Assembly: GCA_934457095.1 (NCBI GenBank)
Contig: CAKSHJ010000017.1
Span: 1-17,909, forward strand
Source: an uncultured Eubacteriales bacterium
GTDB taxonomy: Bacteria; Bacillota; Clostridia; Oscillospirales; Acutalibacteraceae
Direction of reading: 5' to 3'
DNA length: 17,909 nt
The translations under genes and the position numbers were made by a program. Below the pieces are notes generated by a model. It was not told the DNA's origin, ran no database searches, and saw only the letters and a program-made list of their open reading frames with translations. Position 1 is the stretch's first letter, and every line of letters starts with the position of its first letter. Shown here one piece after another: positions 1-8,252 of the stretch.

Positions 1-98
1 CGCAAATACTTTGCAACCGTGCCTTTGCTGTGCTCCGCACTACGTAAATATTGCGCAAATTTTCGCAAATTTGCTTCTGTTATCTCTCGTTTTTCCAT
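1..98 (-). CDS. Tyrosine recombinase/integrase-like protein, N-terminal fragment (cut by window edge)
   Basis: Only the first 32 codons lie in the window; the gene continues past the left edge. The ATG at 96-98 follows an AGGAGG Shine-Dalgarno site at 110-115. The peptide starts MEKREITEANLRKFAQYL and continues with a segment including SKGTVAKYLR. That pattern (a short helix ending FxxYL, then 'S.GTv.kYlr') resembles the N-terminal SAM-like core-binding domain of XerC/XerD-type recombinases. The catalytic domain (Arg-His-Arg-Tyr) is outside the window, so activity cannot be judged. It is separated by about 190 bp from the B12-regulated operon upstream. In that gap a TAGAAT-like -10 is visible but no convincing -35. 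It could be a chromosomal recombinase or a mobile-element integrase. Confidence 0.6.
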   Translation of the reverse strand, partial: MEKREITEANLRKFAQYLRSAEHSKGTVAKYL

Positions 99-291
99 TC
101 TGAATATCTCCTCCTCATAAGGCTTAATATTCTACAATGGAATTTCATTTGTTTTCTTTTTGCAACCAATTGTGAAGTTTTTTCGCAATTTGAGCGGAGA
201 AAATAAGAACGATAAAACAGCTTTCAAACTGATTTCAAAAAATGTATATCACAAAGTCCAAATTGTTGCTGATTCAGTTCAGTCATATCAT

Positions 292-447
292 TCAGCGAAC
301 CTCACGGCGATGCTGACGGTAGATTCCCTCCGCCAACGCAATACCTTTAGAACGGTTATCCTCGCCCTCAATCCGGGATTTGGTTATTTTTATTTTTGTT
401 TTTGTTTGTAAAATATTTGTGTCTGTTTCCAAAAATTGCGGATGCAT
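292..447 (-). CDS. Small protein of 51 aa overlapping the end of the transglutaminase gene; unknown function
   Basis: An ATG at 445-447 is preceded by a purine-rich GGAGGGAG site about 7 nt upstream. The frame runs 51 codons to TGA at 292-294. The first 58 bp overlap the 3' end of the transglutaminase-like gene in another frame, so translation may be coupled to it. The product starts MHPQFLETDTNILQTKTK and is very basic; its second half contains SRIEGEDNRSKG and ends RQHRREVR. No signal peptide, membrane segment or Cys pair is visible. The part beyond the overlap (about 32 residues) reads like a normal coding sequence, while the two other forward frames there hit stops early. I do not recognise the family. 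It could be a real last gene of the operon, the remnant of a larger gene, or a chance frame; the strong ribosome site favours a real gene. Confidence 0.45.
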   Translation of the reverse strand: MHPQFLETDTNILQTKTKIKITKSRIEGEDNRSKGIALAEGIYRQHRREVR

Positions 448-2654
448 ATTTGTTCTCCCTCCGCAATTGTACCAATTCCAAACGCCGCTTTTTCATAAAC
501 AGCAAGCGCTTCAACATACTGCGATGCATATTTCTGCCCAAAGTGAGCACAAAGTTGCTCCTGTGCATTATAGGCGTCATTAGACATATTCAGTATTTTT
601 CTTTTCCTTAATAATTCCATGCTATATGCAAACATATTTTTGACCGCAAGTCGTAAATCCTCTCCTTCAAAGCTCGCAAACAGTTGTTTTTTACGCCTAC
701 GATATCGCATGAAGAAAAATAGCCCAACCAAAAGTGCAAGCAAACCAATTCCACCAACGAAAACCAGCGTAACCGTAAGCACCGACTGTACATTTTGCTC
801 CGACATTTCCTGTACACCTTGATTTTCCTCTGTTTCAAGCTGTTGTTCCCGGCTGTTATTTTCATTTGATTTCACACCATTCTGCACTTGTGTTCCGCTA
901 AAATCCTCCGCCCTTTCCATCACATCCAAATAGACCGGCGTTGTTTCAAACGGAATCCAGCCGATACCGTCTCGATAAAATTCCGTCCAAGCATGCGCAT
1001 GTGTTTCGTCTATGGTAATCGCAGTATTTGCGGATGCATTTTTTACATCCTGCGGAGTAACCAAATAGCCCTCAACATACCGTGCGGGAATACCGTAATA
1101 ACGAAACAACATAGTAGCCGCCGTAGCAAAATGCACACTATAGCCACTGCGCTTCTGTACAAAAAAAGTGCTTAAAAAATCCGCTCTACTCTCCTCAGAC
1201 TCAGTGGAATAAGTACAGTTAGCAGTCAAAAAGGAAAGGATATTCTGTTTGGCCGTTCCATAATCCATATGAGTGCCGGTTCCTTCATACTCGCCCACTA
1301 ATGACGCAAGTAACGTGCGTGTTTCCTGTGGAATCGTTAAATAAGACTGATAAACATATGCATTATAATGCGCTTGGGCGGAAAGATAGTCTTTGATGTT
1401 ATCCGAATTTTCCTGTTCGGCGGCATATAACTCGGAAGCAAGCTCGGTGTAGCATTTGATTTGATTAGGCAGCACCTGCAAACGGTAATACTGCTGTCCA
1501 AACAGGCCGCCGGAAGTCAATACGGTATCTCCGATACCACTTTGCAAAAGCAAATTTTCCTGTGCCGTGAACGTCTCATAAGGAGCATATATATAAGCTC
1601 TGCAAGCGCCAATATTTTGAATATGTACCGTATTGCTCGGCGTTTGCCGCAAAATTTGAGCAAGATTTGCAATTTGTGTCTGCCCGTAAAATTGTGCCCG
1701 ATGCAGCCAATAAAATAAGTCTGCACTCTCATATTTGGCTGAGTTGTCAAGCGACCTCCAACCGGTTCCGGTATAAACCTCCCCTACAAAGCCGCGTAAA
1801 TAATAGGATTCCGGTTGACTCATAACCAATTCCAGCATAATATTTTGCGAAGGCGTAAACCCACTGAGATGTGTAAAATCTCCTTGCGGAAGCACACCAC
1901 TATTACCATAGCGTATATTGGAGATGGTATGTGCCAAATTGCTTTTACCGCCGAATACCGTTGCAGGAAACAGTACTGCTGTACCAAAAAATACCGCAAA
2001 TGCCAATAAGACTGTTATTCCGCGGTAACATAATGTCCTAAAAGTGAAAAGTACATTTTTTTCAACGCGGTTAAACCCAATTGAAACGGTTGCTAAAATC
2101 AATAAAATAAGCCCGACAACTGATACCCTCCCGGTAAAGCCGCATAAAAATATTACAAAAATAGCCGGCAATACTAGTAAAGCCACATAGTTTTTGCGAA
2201 TGCTCCAATAAAGAGGAATTAAAAAAACGATACCGATTAAAAATAAACATACCGCCGCCGTATTAACCCCCTGTGTTGCGAGTTTTGGCATGATTTTACC
2301 AATACTTTCACCGATTCCATCCAAAATACCGTTATAAAATACGCAAATTTGCCCCGGAAAACTTTTACCGGCTATAAGCAAAGCAATCGCTGCAGCAAAA
2401 GCACACGGAGTCCACCAAAAAAGAGCCGTTTTTCTGCAATATGCTGCCAATGCAACAAAAAACACGAGCAACACCGCACACGGCAATACCCATGTAAGAG
2501 AACAAGATACACCCGACAACACCGCCAATGACAAAAGAAATCCGCAAAGATATAGAACCGTTTGCACAGCGCTTACCAAAGTACCGTATAATTCAGGTGG
2601 TTGTTTTACAGGAGCAGTTCTTATTTTGATGCCGTTTTGCTTCGCCTTTTGCAT
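390..2654 (-). CDS. Membrane transglutaminase-like protein (TgpA-like), catalytic Cys replaced by Ser
   Basis: A 754-aa protein. The ATG at 2652-2654 is chosen because an AAGGAGG site (2664-2670) sits about 9 nt upstream and just after the DUF58 stop; the frame is open to 2711, but that longer start would overlap DUF58. The N-terminal ~230 residues hold several hydrophobic helices, followed by a large outside region with the transglutaminase-like core, one further helix (around LVFVGGIGLLALLVGLFFF) ending in a basic stop-transfer stretch, and a cytosolic tail of ~90 aa resembling DUF4129. The active-site region reads RSGYSVHFATAATMLFRYYG then GIPARYVEGY. In this superfamily the position before V-H-F-A is normally Cys; here it is Ser506 (AGT, 1137-1139). 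His554 in HAW and acidic Glu570 in FETTP are kept. The gene follows MoxR and DUF58, the usual partners of this family. It may be a non-catalytic or Ser-based variant; its substrate is unknown. Confidence 0.88.
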   Translation of the reverse strand: MQKAKQNGIKIRTAPVKQPPELYGTLVSAVQTVLYLCGFLLSLAVLSGVSCSLTWVLPCAVLLVFFVALAAYCRKTALFWWTPCAFAAAIALLIAGKSFPGQICVFYNGILDGIGESIGKIMPKLATQGVNTAAVCLFLIGIVFLIPLYWSIRKNYVALLVLPAIFVIFLCGFTGRVSVVGLILLILATVSIGFNRVEKNVLFTFRTLCYRGITVLLAFAVFFGTAVLFPATVFGGKSNLAHTISNIRYGNSGVLPQGDFTHLSGFTPSQNIMLELVMSQPESYYLRGFVGEVYTGTGWRSLDNSAKYESADLFYWLHRAQFYGQTQIANLAQILRQTPSNTVHIQNIGACRAYIYAPYETFTAQENLLLQSGIGDTVLTSGGLFGQQYYRLQVLPNQIKCYTELASELYAAEQENSDNIKDYLSAQAHYNAYVYQSYLTIPQETRTLLASLVGEYEGTGTHMDYGTAKQNILSFLTANCTYSTESEESRADFLSTFFVQKRSGYSVHFATAATMLFRYYGIPARYVEGYLVTPQDVKNASANTAITIDETHAHAWTEFYRDGIGWIPFETTPVYLDVMERAEDFSGTQVQNGVKSNENNSREQQLETEENQGVQEMSEQNVQSVLTVTLVFVGGIGLLALLVGLFFFMRYRRRKKQLFASFEGEDLRLAVKNMFAYSMELLRKRKILNMSNDAYNAQEQLCAHFGQKYASQYVEALAVYEKAAFGIGTIAEGEQICIRNFWKQTQIFYKQKQK

Positions 2655-2670
2655 ACCTCTTTTCCTCCTT

Positions 2671-3687
2671 TTACCATTCCATTTCAAAACTGTTCCCGTC
2701 TTGAGGCGCAACGACTACAGGAATATCATGTATATCGGAGGGTTCTTGGGCGGCAATGCAAATTACTCGTTTTTCCTCACCTGTAGGTAATTTCCAATGC
2801 TCCTTGCACAACAATTTCGGCAATATTGCCGCCAAATCGATGTCGCTCTCCACAGTATAAGCATCGTCCAGTAAAAATACATGACGCAATTTCCCTTCTA
2901 CCAGCGCCGCACTTACCGATACCGCAAATTCTGCTGTCTGTGCCAATCTTTCCGGGTCGTTGCATGCGCCGGCATACAACGCTAAACATAAACGATTTTC
3001 CGCAGGTTGACTACCCTGTTTTACCAGCAAATGCCCATGCTTTTGCGAGAGCTTCCAATGAACGCTCCGCACACTGTCCCCCGGTAAATATTCCCGAACA
3101 TCATATAATTCACTCAAATCCGCACCACAGGTATCGCCTGCATAACAGTCACAGTCAAATATACCACCCTCCGTATACATTTCCGTCAATTCCACCGGCT
3201 TTATCTCCGGCAAAACCATCACCTCACAAATCTGATTGAGTCGCAGCGTTCGATAGGTCATTCCAAAGCAATCGTAAAGCCGAATTTCTGTAACAATAAC
3301 TTCTGCGGCTCCGCAATACCGTACACGACACTCCGGAGAAAACTCCGCCGTACTTTTCCCATAAAGTGAAACAGAAATTTTACAACTTTGATTCTCACCA
3401 GTTAGACGATTGGCCACAATCAGTGTCACAGTTGCCCGGCGGTAGAGCAAATACCTGTTATTTTGCAAGATAATATGCCCGGTAAACTCGGCGGCCTTAT
3501 TCACACTTTTAGGGAAATCAAACAAAATACCGATTTTAGGCGATATAATTCGGTAAAACACCGCCGCTGTCAACGGCGATAGAATAACCAAAACCGTCAG
3601 CGCCGTACCCACCGCCAACTCACACCAAACGGAAAGTCCTACGCCAGCCAACAGCAAAAAAAACCATACAAACCAAAGTACAATCAT
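2671..3687 (-). CDS. DUF58 domain protein
   Basis: A 338-aa protein. The start ATG (3685-3687) overlaps the MoxR stop in an ATGA arrangement, which indicates translational coupling. Two hydrophobic helices occupy roughly residues 1-45, then comes a beta-rich region, and the DUF58 signature lies around residues 190-225: YDVREYLPGDSVRSVHWKLS followed by LLVKQ. DUF58 proteins are commonly encoded beside MoxR AAA+ ATPases and transglutaminase-like membrane proteins, as here. The part after the signature resembles a reduced VWA-like fold, as in other family members, but a full MIDAS (DxSxS) motif is not evident. The protein is probably membrane-tethered, with its conserved domain on the cytosolic face where MoxR could act on it. 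Its biochemical role is not known. The gene ends 17 nt before the next start. Confidence 0.9.
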   Translation of the reverse strand: MIVLWFVWFFLLLAGVGLSVWCELAVGTALTVLVILSPLTAAVFYRIISPKIGILFDFPKSVNKAAEFTGHIILQNNRYLLYRRATVTLIVANRLTGENQSCKISVSLYGKSTAEFSPECRVRYCGAAEVIVTEIRLYDCFGMTYRTLRLNQICEVMVLPEIKPVELTEMYTEGGIFDCDCYAGDTCGADLSELYDVREYLPGDSVRSVHWKLSQKHGHLLVKQGSQPAENRLCLALYAGACNDPERLAQTAEFAVSVSAALVEGKLRHVFLLDDAYTVESDIDLAAILPKLLCKEHWKLPTGEEKRVICIAAQEPSDIHDIPVVVAPQDGNSFEMEW

Positions 3688-4640
3688 ACTTTCTGCGGCT
3701 CCTCTACGGTAATTTGCGGCATCTCTGTTTTTTGCAAAATTTCCGCAAGAACCTCTTTCGGTTCTCTTCCGGCTATGCGTGCCTTGCGGCTTAATACCAA
3801 CCGATGGGCTACAACATCACAAAATATTGCTTTTATATCCGTAGGCGTAACGTATGTATGACCGCAAAGAAAGGCGTATGCCTGTGCAAACCGACAAAGC
3901 GCCAATGCCCCGCGAGGACTAAGACCCAAATCTATCTGCTCATGGTCACGAGTAGCCTGCACCAAACGCGTAATATATGCATAAACCGCATCCGCAATAT
4001 GCACGCCTGCTACCTGCTGCTGCATATGCAATAAAGTTTCCCTGTCGGTTACTTGTGTAATTTCCGCCAACGGGTCTCTGTGATGACGGTCCTTTAACAG
4101 CGCAACCTGACTGTCAAAATCCGGATACCCCATGGAAAGCCGTATCATAAAGCGATCCAACTGAGAAGCGGGCAACATCTGCGTACCCGCACTGCCCACT
4201 GGATTCTGAGTGGCAAGCACAACAAACGGCGTTGGTAAATCGTAAGTTTGACCGTCGACCGTAACATGCTTTTCCTCCATAACCTCCAAAAGCGCTCCCT
4301 GCGTTTTACCAGAGGTTCGGTTTAATTCATCCGCCAGCAGAAGATTGGTCATAACCGGCCCCGGTTGATATACAAAAGTATTCTGCGCCTGATTGTAAAC
4401 GGAAAACCCAAGCACATCCGAAGGCATGGTATCGGATGTGAACTGTATACGCTTACAAGCAAGACCCAACGTCTTAGAAAATGCAAGTGCAAGCGTTGTT
4501 TTTCCCACGCCCGGTACATCCTCCAGCAATATATGCCCCCCTGAAAGAATCGCCGCAAATACTTTTTCAATAATGTCATTTTTACCTATAATTGCTTTTT
4601 GTACTTCCTGTAATACCCGATTTTGCGCTATATTTCCCAC
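3684..4640 (-). CDS. MoxR-family AAA+ ATPase
   Basis: A 318-aa protein from a GTG start at 4638-4640, chosen because a GAGGA site lies 9 nt upstream. An in-frame TTG at 4647-4649 would add three residues but has almost no spacing from that site. Walker A is GVGKTT (Lys47), Walker B is LLLADEL (Asp104/Glu105), and a sensor-1-type segment ATQNPVGSAGTQMLPASQLD is followed by the arginine-bearing RF motif. The C-terminal lid carries LSPRGALALCRFAQAYA. Length and motif order match ordinary MoxR proteins, so an active ATPase is expected. MoxR ATPases are thought to act as chaperones that remodel or activate partner proteins, frequently VWA or DUF58 proteins. Here the DUF58 gene overlaps by 4 bp and the upstream toroid gene ends 2 bp before the start, so all three should be made together. 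The target in this operon is unknown. Confidence 0.93.
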   Translation of the reverse strand: MGNIAQNRVLQEVQKAIIGKNDIIEKVFAAILSGGHILLEDVPGVGKTTLALAFSKTLGLACKRIQFTSDTMPSDVLGFSVYNQAQNTFVYQPGPVMTNLLLADELNRTSGKTQGALLEVMEEKHVTVDGQTYDLPTPFVVLATQNPVGSAGTQMLPASQLDRFMIRLSMGYPDFDSQVALLKDRHHRDPLAEITQVTDRETLLHMQQQVAGVHIADAVYAYITRLVQATRDHEQIDLGLSPRGALALCRFAQAYAFLCGHTYVTPTDIKAIFCDVVAHRLVLSRKARIAGREPKEVLAEILQKTEMPQITVEEPQKV

Positions 4641-4642
4641 CT

Positions 4643-6253
4643 TTACCAATCCTCATTTTCTAAAAATTCGTTATTTTTGCCTTGCAACCTTTTTTTCTTT
4701 TGTACCCGCCAAATCAGTACAGCAACCAAAATTGTCACAAGAATCGCCGCAATAACCCAAATCCAGACAGCTCGCCAATCAGAGGTCAGTTTTACTTTTG
4801 CACGATATAAGTCCTCCAACCCCAAAATTTGCTGTTTGTCATAGTCCGAGAGCTTGTCCACTCTTGCGGTCAAAGCCAGCACCTGCTCTTTATCGTTGCG
4901 GGTAATATTCGTAAAAGGGTACAAATACGCCGCAATTTCCGCATTGATATTCTCCACCTCTCGGTAAATATTCTCCACTGTTTCCTTCTTTTCTGTCAAA
5001 TCCGGCAGCAGCTGAGCATATTCACCGCTATTTTCTGCCATTGTAAGCTTGGTGTAAAGATAAAGTACCCGTGTATATTGCTCTCCTGTGAGTGGTTGTG
5101 GCAAAGCCCGGTATACCTGCAAATCGTTCTCGCTAAACAGCAAACCCGACGAAACATTTCCGCCTTCAAAAATAGAATAAATTGTACCCGCAGGCTGCTG
5201 CGATGTTTCCGGACGCATATCATACAAACTACGCAGTCCTGTACGATAACGGTATAAGGCGCACAACGCATATAATACCTGCTCACTTGTTAAGGAATTA
5301 GGCACTCCCGCCAAATCCCCAGTCACACTATGGGCAAAGCCTCCCTGCTCGGTACGGTATTTCATCAGTCCGTCCAGCACATGGTTGCCGTTTTTGATAA
5401 AGCGACTGTCATTTTCCGGGTCAATCCCCAAAGTACACAACGCCACAAGTACCTGCGCGGTACTTTCCGGATTTGCTTCCCCCCATGAAACAAAATCGCC
5501 GTCCAAACCTTGCTGTTCGGACAAAAACACAAGACCTTTTTCTACGCTTTCTGAAATTGTATCATCCTCGGTATAGGAACTCAACGCCTGCAAAGCCATT
5601 GCTGTTATATCAACATCCGAGGTCTCTCCATCCAGACTAAACCCACCGTCATTTAACTGCCCTGCAACAATAGCATCAAGCATCGTTTCTCTGGTATCGG
5701 CAGCGCCGTCCGGCACCGGATACCCCTTAGAATCAAGTGTAATGAGCGCCCATATATATGCATTGAGTCCCTGCGCACCAAGCGGCGCCGTTTTAGAACG
5801 GTCATAAGTACCGTCTGCAATCAGGTTAATGGCAGCGCCATTTCCATCGGTTCCAAACGCAGTCGGGTCTCCGCCCAAAGCAAGCACCGTAAGCGCAATG
5901 CGATGCCATTCTGTTGCTTTTTGCGCATCGAGCTTCCCCGGCGTTTGATAACGCGCCTCTACATTTGCCTGCAACAATGCAAGATAAACAGCATAATCGT
6001 CTTGCTCTCCAACACGTCCAAGCGTCATAGCATACCAATCCGCGGCGGCGCTTCCTGCTCCCGAAACAAATTCCGGGGTTAAAAGATTCTCCTCTGAACC
6101 CACGTTCCTTTTTTTCCAGGAAAGAATTTCTTGCATAACGGTTTGCAAATCGGCATTGGTATAAAGCTCTGCCGCAAAACAGGGCAATACAGAAAAACAA
6201 AGCATTGCCGCACAAAATAAAGAAGCAAGCAAGCCTTTACCAAATTTTATCAT
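4643..6253 (-). CDS. Exported alpha-alpha toroid protein (prenyltransferase/squalene-cyclase repeat; intrinsic-factor-like), membrane anchored
   Basis: A 536-aa protein. The ATG at 6251-6253 is preferred over GTG at 6263-6265 because it gives a clean signal peptide (MIKFGKGLLAS..., hydrophobic core, cleavage near CFA-AEL) and a G-rich ribosome site about 8 nt upstream. Residues ~35-360 form repeated helical hairpins typical of the terpenoid-cyclase/prenyltransferase toroid, with motifs such as DVDITAMALQAL, LNDGGFSLDG, GLDGDFVSWG and ESTAQVLVALCTLGIDP. The VD.TAMA.LAL and 'dG.f...n..sTaq' pattern is shared with eukaryotic intrinsic factor and transcobalamin, which bind cobalamin between such a toroid and a small beta domain. 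A helix-rich stretch follows and one C-terminal helix (WRAVWIWVIAAILVTILVAV) with a KKKR anchor. The DXDDTA acid motif of true squalene cyclases is incomplete (DVDITA), so a binding role is likelier than catalysis. The start overlaps the DUF4430 gene by 17 bp. Confidence 0.85.
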   Translation of the reverse strand: MIKFGKGLLASLFCAAMLCFSVLPCFAAELYTNADLQTVMQEILSWKKRNVGSEENLLTPEFVSGAGSAAADWYAMTLGRVGEQDDYAVYLALLQANVEARYQTPGKLDAQKATEWHRIALTVLALGGDPTAFGTDGNGAAINLIADGTYDRSKTAPLGAQGLNAYIWALITLDSKGYPVPDGAADTRETMLDAIVAGQLNDGGFSLDGETSDVDITAMALQALSSYTEDDTISESVEKGLVFLSEQQGLDGDFVSWGEANPESTAQVLVALCTLGIDPENDSRFIKNGNHVLDGLMKYRTEQGGFAHSVTGDLAGVPNSLTSEQVLYALCALYRYRTGLRSLYDMRPETSQQPAGTIYSIFEGGNVSSGLLFSENDLQVYRALPQPLTGEQYTRVLYLYTKLTMAENSGEYAQLLPDLTEKKETVENIYREVENINAEIAAYLYPFTNITRNDKEQVLALTARVDKLSDYDKQQILGLEDLYRAKVKLTSDWRAVWIWVIAAILVTILVAVLIWRVQKKKRLQGKNNEFLENEDW

Positions 6254-8174
6254 AATTGCTTCCACCCCCCGTTACATCAAAGCCGCCTATATCCTTGCCA
6301 TAGGCCAAGGTAAAGCGTAATTTTATCGTATCTCCGTTTTGAAACACTGCATCCGAAAAACCGTAATTTGGAAATTTCCCGTTAATTTGGTACATCCAAC
6401 CCGCACCCCGACAGTAATCAAATTCACCCAAGCTGTCCGAAAAATGCTGATTGTTCCATTCCAAACCGTCCGCGTTAATAGCGTCTTTCAATTCCTGCGG
6501 AATTTGTACATTTTGTGCAATGCCCAGCTTTGAAATACGTTCAATGTAAAAACCGCCGGCAGTGCCCTTATTCACAACCTCAAAACCATTCTCCCGCAAT
6601 ACGCGGCATAAAAGTTCCGCACCGCTTTCCCCCTGCAAAATATCTACCGTTTGCTCACTGAGTAAAGTACCCAAACCCAACACATTTGCATCCATACAAA
6701 AGGTCAGCGTACCAGTTTTTTCACCCTGCTGAGGAATACGACAATCAAGGGTATAACTATAATCGGCATAACGGCCGTCACCATCGGTAATGCGAATATC
6801 CAGCTTATTTTGACCGTCCTTTAAGTAAAGCAAATAGCCTGTATATTCCGAGGTCCATTGGTTTTGATAAATAACTCCGTTCAAGCTTACGGTAATACCT
6901 GTGTCATAAATCCGATTGCCAAGATAATCCACCGGGCCTATGTCCAGCATAAATTGCCCGCCCACAATACTCATACCGTCGGTAACATTGATATAAGAAA
7001 TACTCGGCGCTGTTTTTTCGTCCGCTATAGGCACCATTTTTACCACAAATCTACGGTCTACCGTCACAGTTTCTCCGTTCACCTTATCGGTGGCCTTCAA
7101 ACGAATAACATTATCTCCGATACGCAACGCTGCGGTATAAACCTCATTTTCTCCAAGCAGCGTATTTCCGTTTACGGTAACGGTCAATCGTTGACGCGGC
7201 GAGCCATTTAAAATGTACGCCGTAAAATCTATGATATCGGTATGCACAGTACAATCGGTTAGCGTGGTATAAACCGCAAGAGTATCCGGAGCGGTGCAGG
7301 TCACCATATAGGTTCTCTCCGCCGACTGCGCACCGTTTTGCGCAAAAAGCGTAATATCATTTTTGCCGTTTTTTAAGGTAGCAGAGTAAATCCCACCTCC
7401 GGAGAGTGGCTCTCCATTCAGCGTAACGGTAAGCGGAATTTGCTTGCCATTATAGGTAGCTGTTGCCGTAAATTGCAGCCGATCGCTCTCAGTTTGACCG
7501 TCTGCAAGATCGGTTACAAATACAATGCTACCAAGGTTGGCATAAACGGTATAATCACAAAATGCCGTTACTACCTTACCGTTCCTATCCCGGTACTGCA
7601 CCGCTACCCGAACGGTATTTTCCCCTTCTTCCAAAAGAATATTCCCGTGAAATTGCACCTGTTTTACACCATTCACATAAACCGTTTCAGAAACCACTGT
7701 CAATTCTTTTTGCTTATGAGAAATGGTAAACGAATAATCGCGGGTTTGCACGGTTTGTCCGTCCAAAATGGAGGTGGTAAAATAAACGGTATCCGTTTTC
7801 TCTCCGGAAGCCTGCTGAGTTTCTCCCGGCTTTTGTAGGTCAAAATTTCCCGTTTCTCCAGAAACAGTATGCTCAAAATCGCTTTGCTTATCCTCCTGCT
7901 CAAGCGACTCCGGTTCTGTCAAATTCTCCTCAGAGGCATCTTGCTGTATATCTCCTGTGTGCTCCTGTAAAAGTTCGGCGCTTAAACTGTTCTCCGAAGT
8001 TTTCAACTCTCCGCCACCCGAAAGCAGCATATGAGCAGAATCCATCTCCTGCAAAAGAGGATTCTCCGGTATGGCAGCATCGCCGGAGGAAATCCATACA
8101 GAAGCTGTCGCCACACACGCAATCACCAATAAAAGCGGCAATACATATTTGATTGCAATTCTGAAACACTTCAT
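6237..8174 (-). CDS. Exported protein with Ig-like repeats and C-terminal DUF4430 (transcobalamin C-terminal-like) domain
   Basis: A 645-aa protein. The ATG at 8172-8174 has GGAGG (8180-8184) 5 nt upstream; earlier in-frame ATGs at about 8205 and 8193 lack this and would put charged residues before the signal sequence. A hydrophobic N-terminal segment (YVLPLLLVIACVATASVW) is a signal peptide or an anchor; VIAC could be a lipobox, but hydrophobic residues continue after the Cys. An acidic Ser/Glu/Gln-rich linker (~40-125) follows, then about four beta-sandwich repeats (~130-485) with alternating 'vTVNG..l...Y...l..G.N.i.l.a' patterns. The last ~158 residues are DUF4430: LTFCMDANVLGLG, GAGWMYQINGKFPNYGF, then GDTIKLRFTLAYGKDIG. 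DUF4430 is related to the beta domain of transcobalamin/intrinsic factor that covers bound cobalamin. The next gene encodes the toroid partner. With the upstream riboswitch, a cobalamin-binding role is a good inference but unproven. Confidence 0.85.
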   Translation of the reverse strand: MKCFRIAIKYVLPLLLVIACVATASVWISSGDAAIPENPLLQEMDSAHMLLSGGGELKTSENSLSAELLQEHTGDIQQDASEENLTEPESLEQEDKQSDFEHTVSGETGNFDLQKPGETQQASGEKTDTVYFTTSILDGQTVQTRDYSFTISHKQKELTVVSETVYVNGVKQVQFHGNILLEEGENTVRVAVQYRDRNGKVVTAFCDYTVYANLGSIVFVTDLADGQTESDRLQFTATATYNGKQIPLTVTLNGEPLSGGGIYSATLKNGKNDITLFAQNGAQSAERTYMVTCTAPDTLAVYTTLTDCTVHTDIIDFTAYILNGSPRQRLTVTVNGNTLLGENEVYTAALRIGDNVIRLKATDKVNGETVTVDRRFVVKMVPIADEKTAPSISYINVTDGMSIVGGQFMLDIGPVDYLGNRIYDTGITVSLNGVIYQNQWTSEYTGYLLYLKDGQNKLDIRITDGDGRYADYSYTLDCRIPQQGEKTGTLTFCMDANVLGLGTLLSEQTVDILQGESGAELLCRVLRENGFEVVNKGTAGGFYIERISKLGIAQNVQIPQELKDAINADGLEWNNQHFSDSLGEFDYCRGAGWMYQINGKFPNYGFSDAVFQNGDTIKLRFTLAYGKDIGGFDVTGGGSNYDKIW

Positions 8175-8216
8175 ATTTGCCTCCGTTTTGTTCATTTTAC
8201 AAAACATACAGGAACA

Positions 8217-8242
8217 GCGACAGTCCTAAAAATAACTGTCGC
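8217..8242 (-). promoter_or_regulatory. Intercistronic hairpin
   Basis: GCGACAGT and ACTGTCGC form a perfect 8-bp stem with a 10-nt loop between the surface-protein stop (8253) and the DUF4430 start (8174). No T-tract follows on the minus strand, so it is not a standard terminator. It may stabilise or process the mRNA, or lower downstream expression. Its stem and loop resemble the terminator at 11365-11397. Confidence 0.5.
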
Positions 8243-8252
8243 CTCCGTAAAC

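Noticed and set aside
99..291. Terminator for the B12 operon
   Set aside because: Only a weak CAG/CTG hairpin with T-rich surroundings is visible near 200-235; not strong enough to annotate.
8115..8117. Lipoprotein signal (VIAC) in the DUF4430 protein
   Set aside because: Hydrophobic residues continue past the Cys (VATASVW), so an ordinary signal peptide or an uncleaved anchor is equally likely; left as a possibility only.
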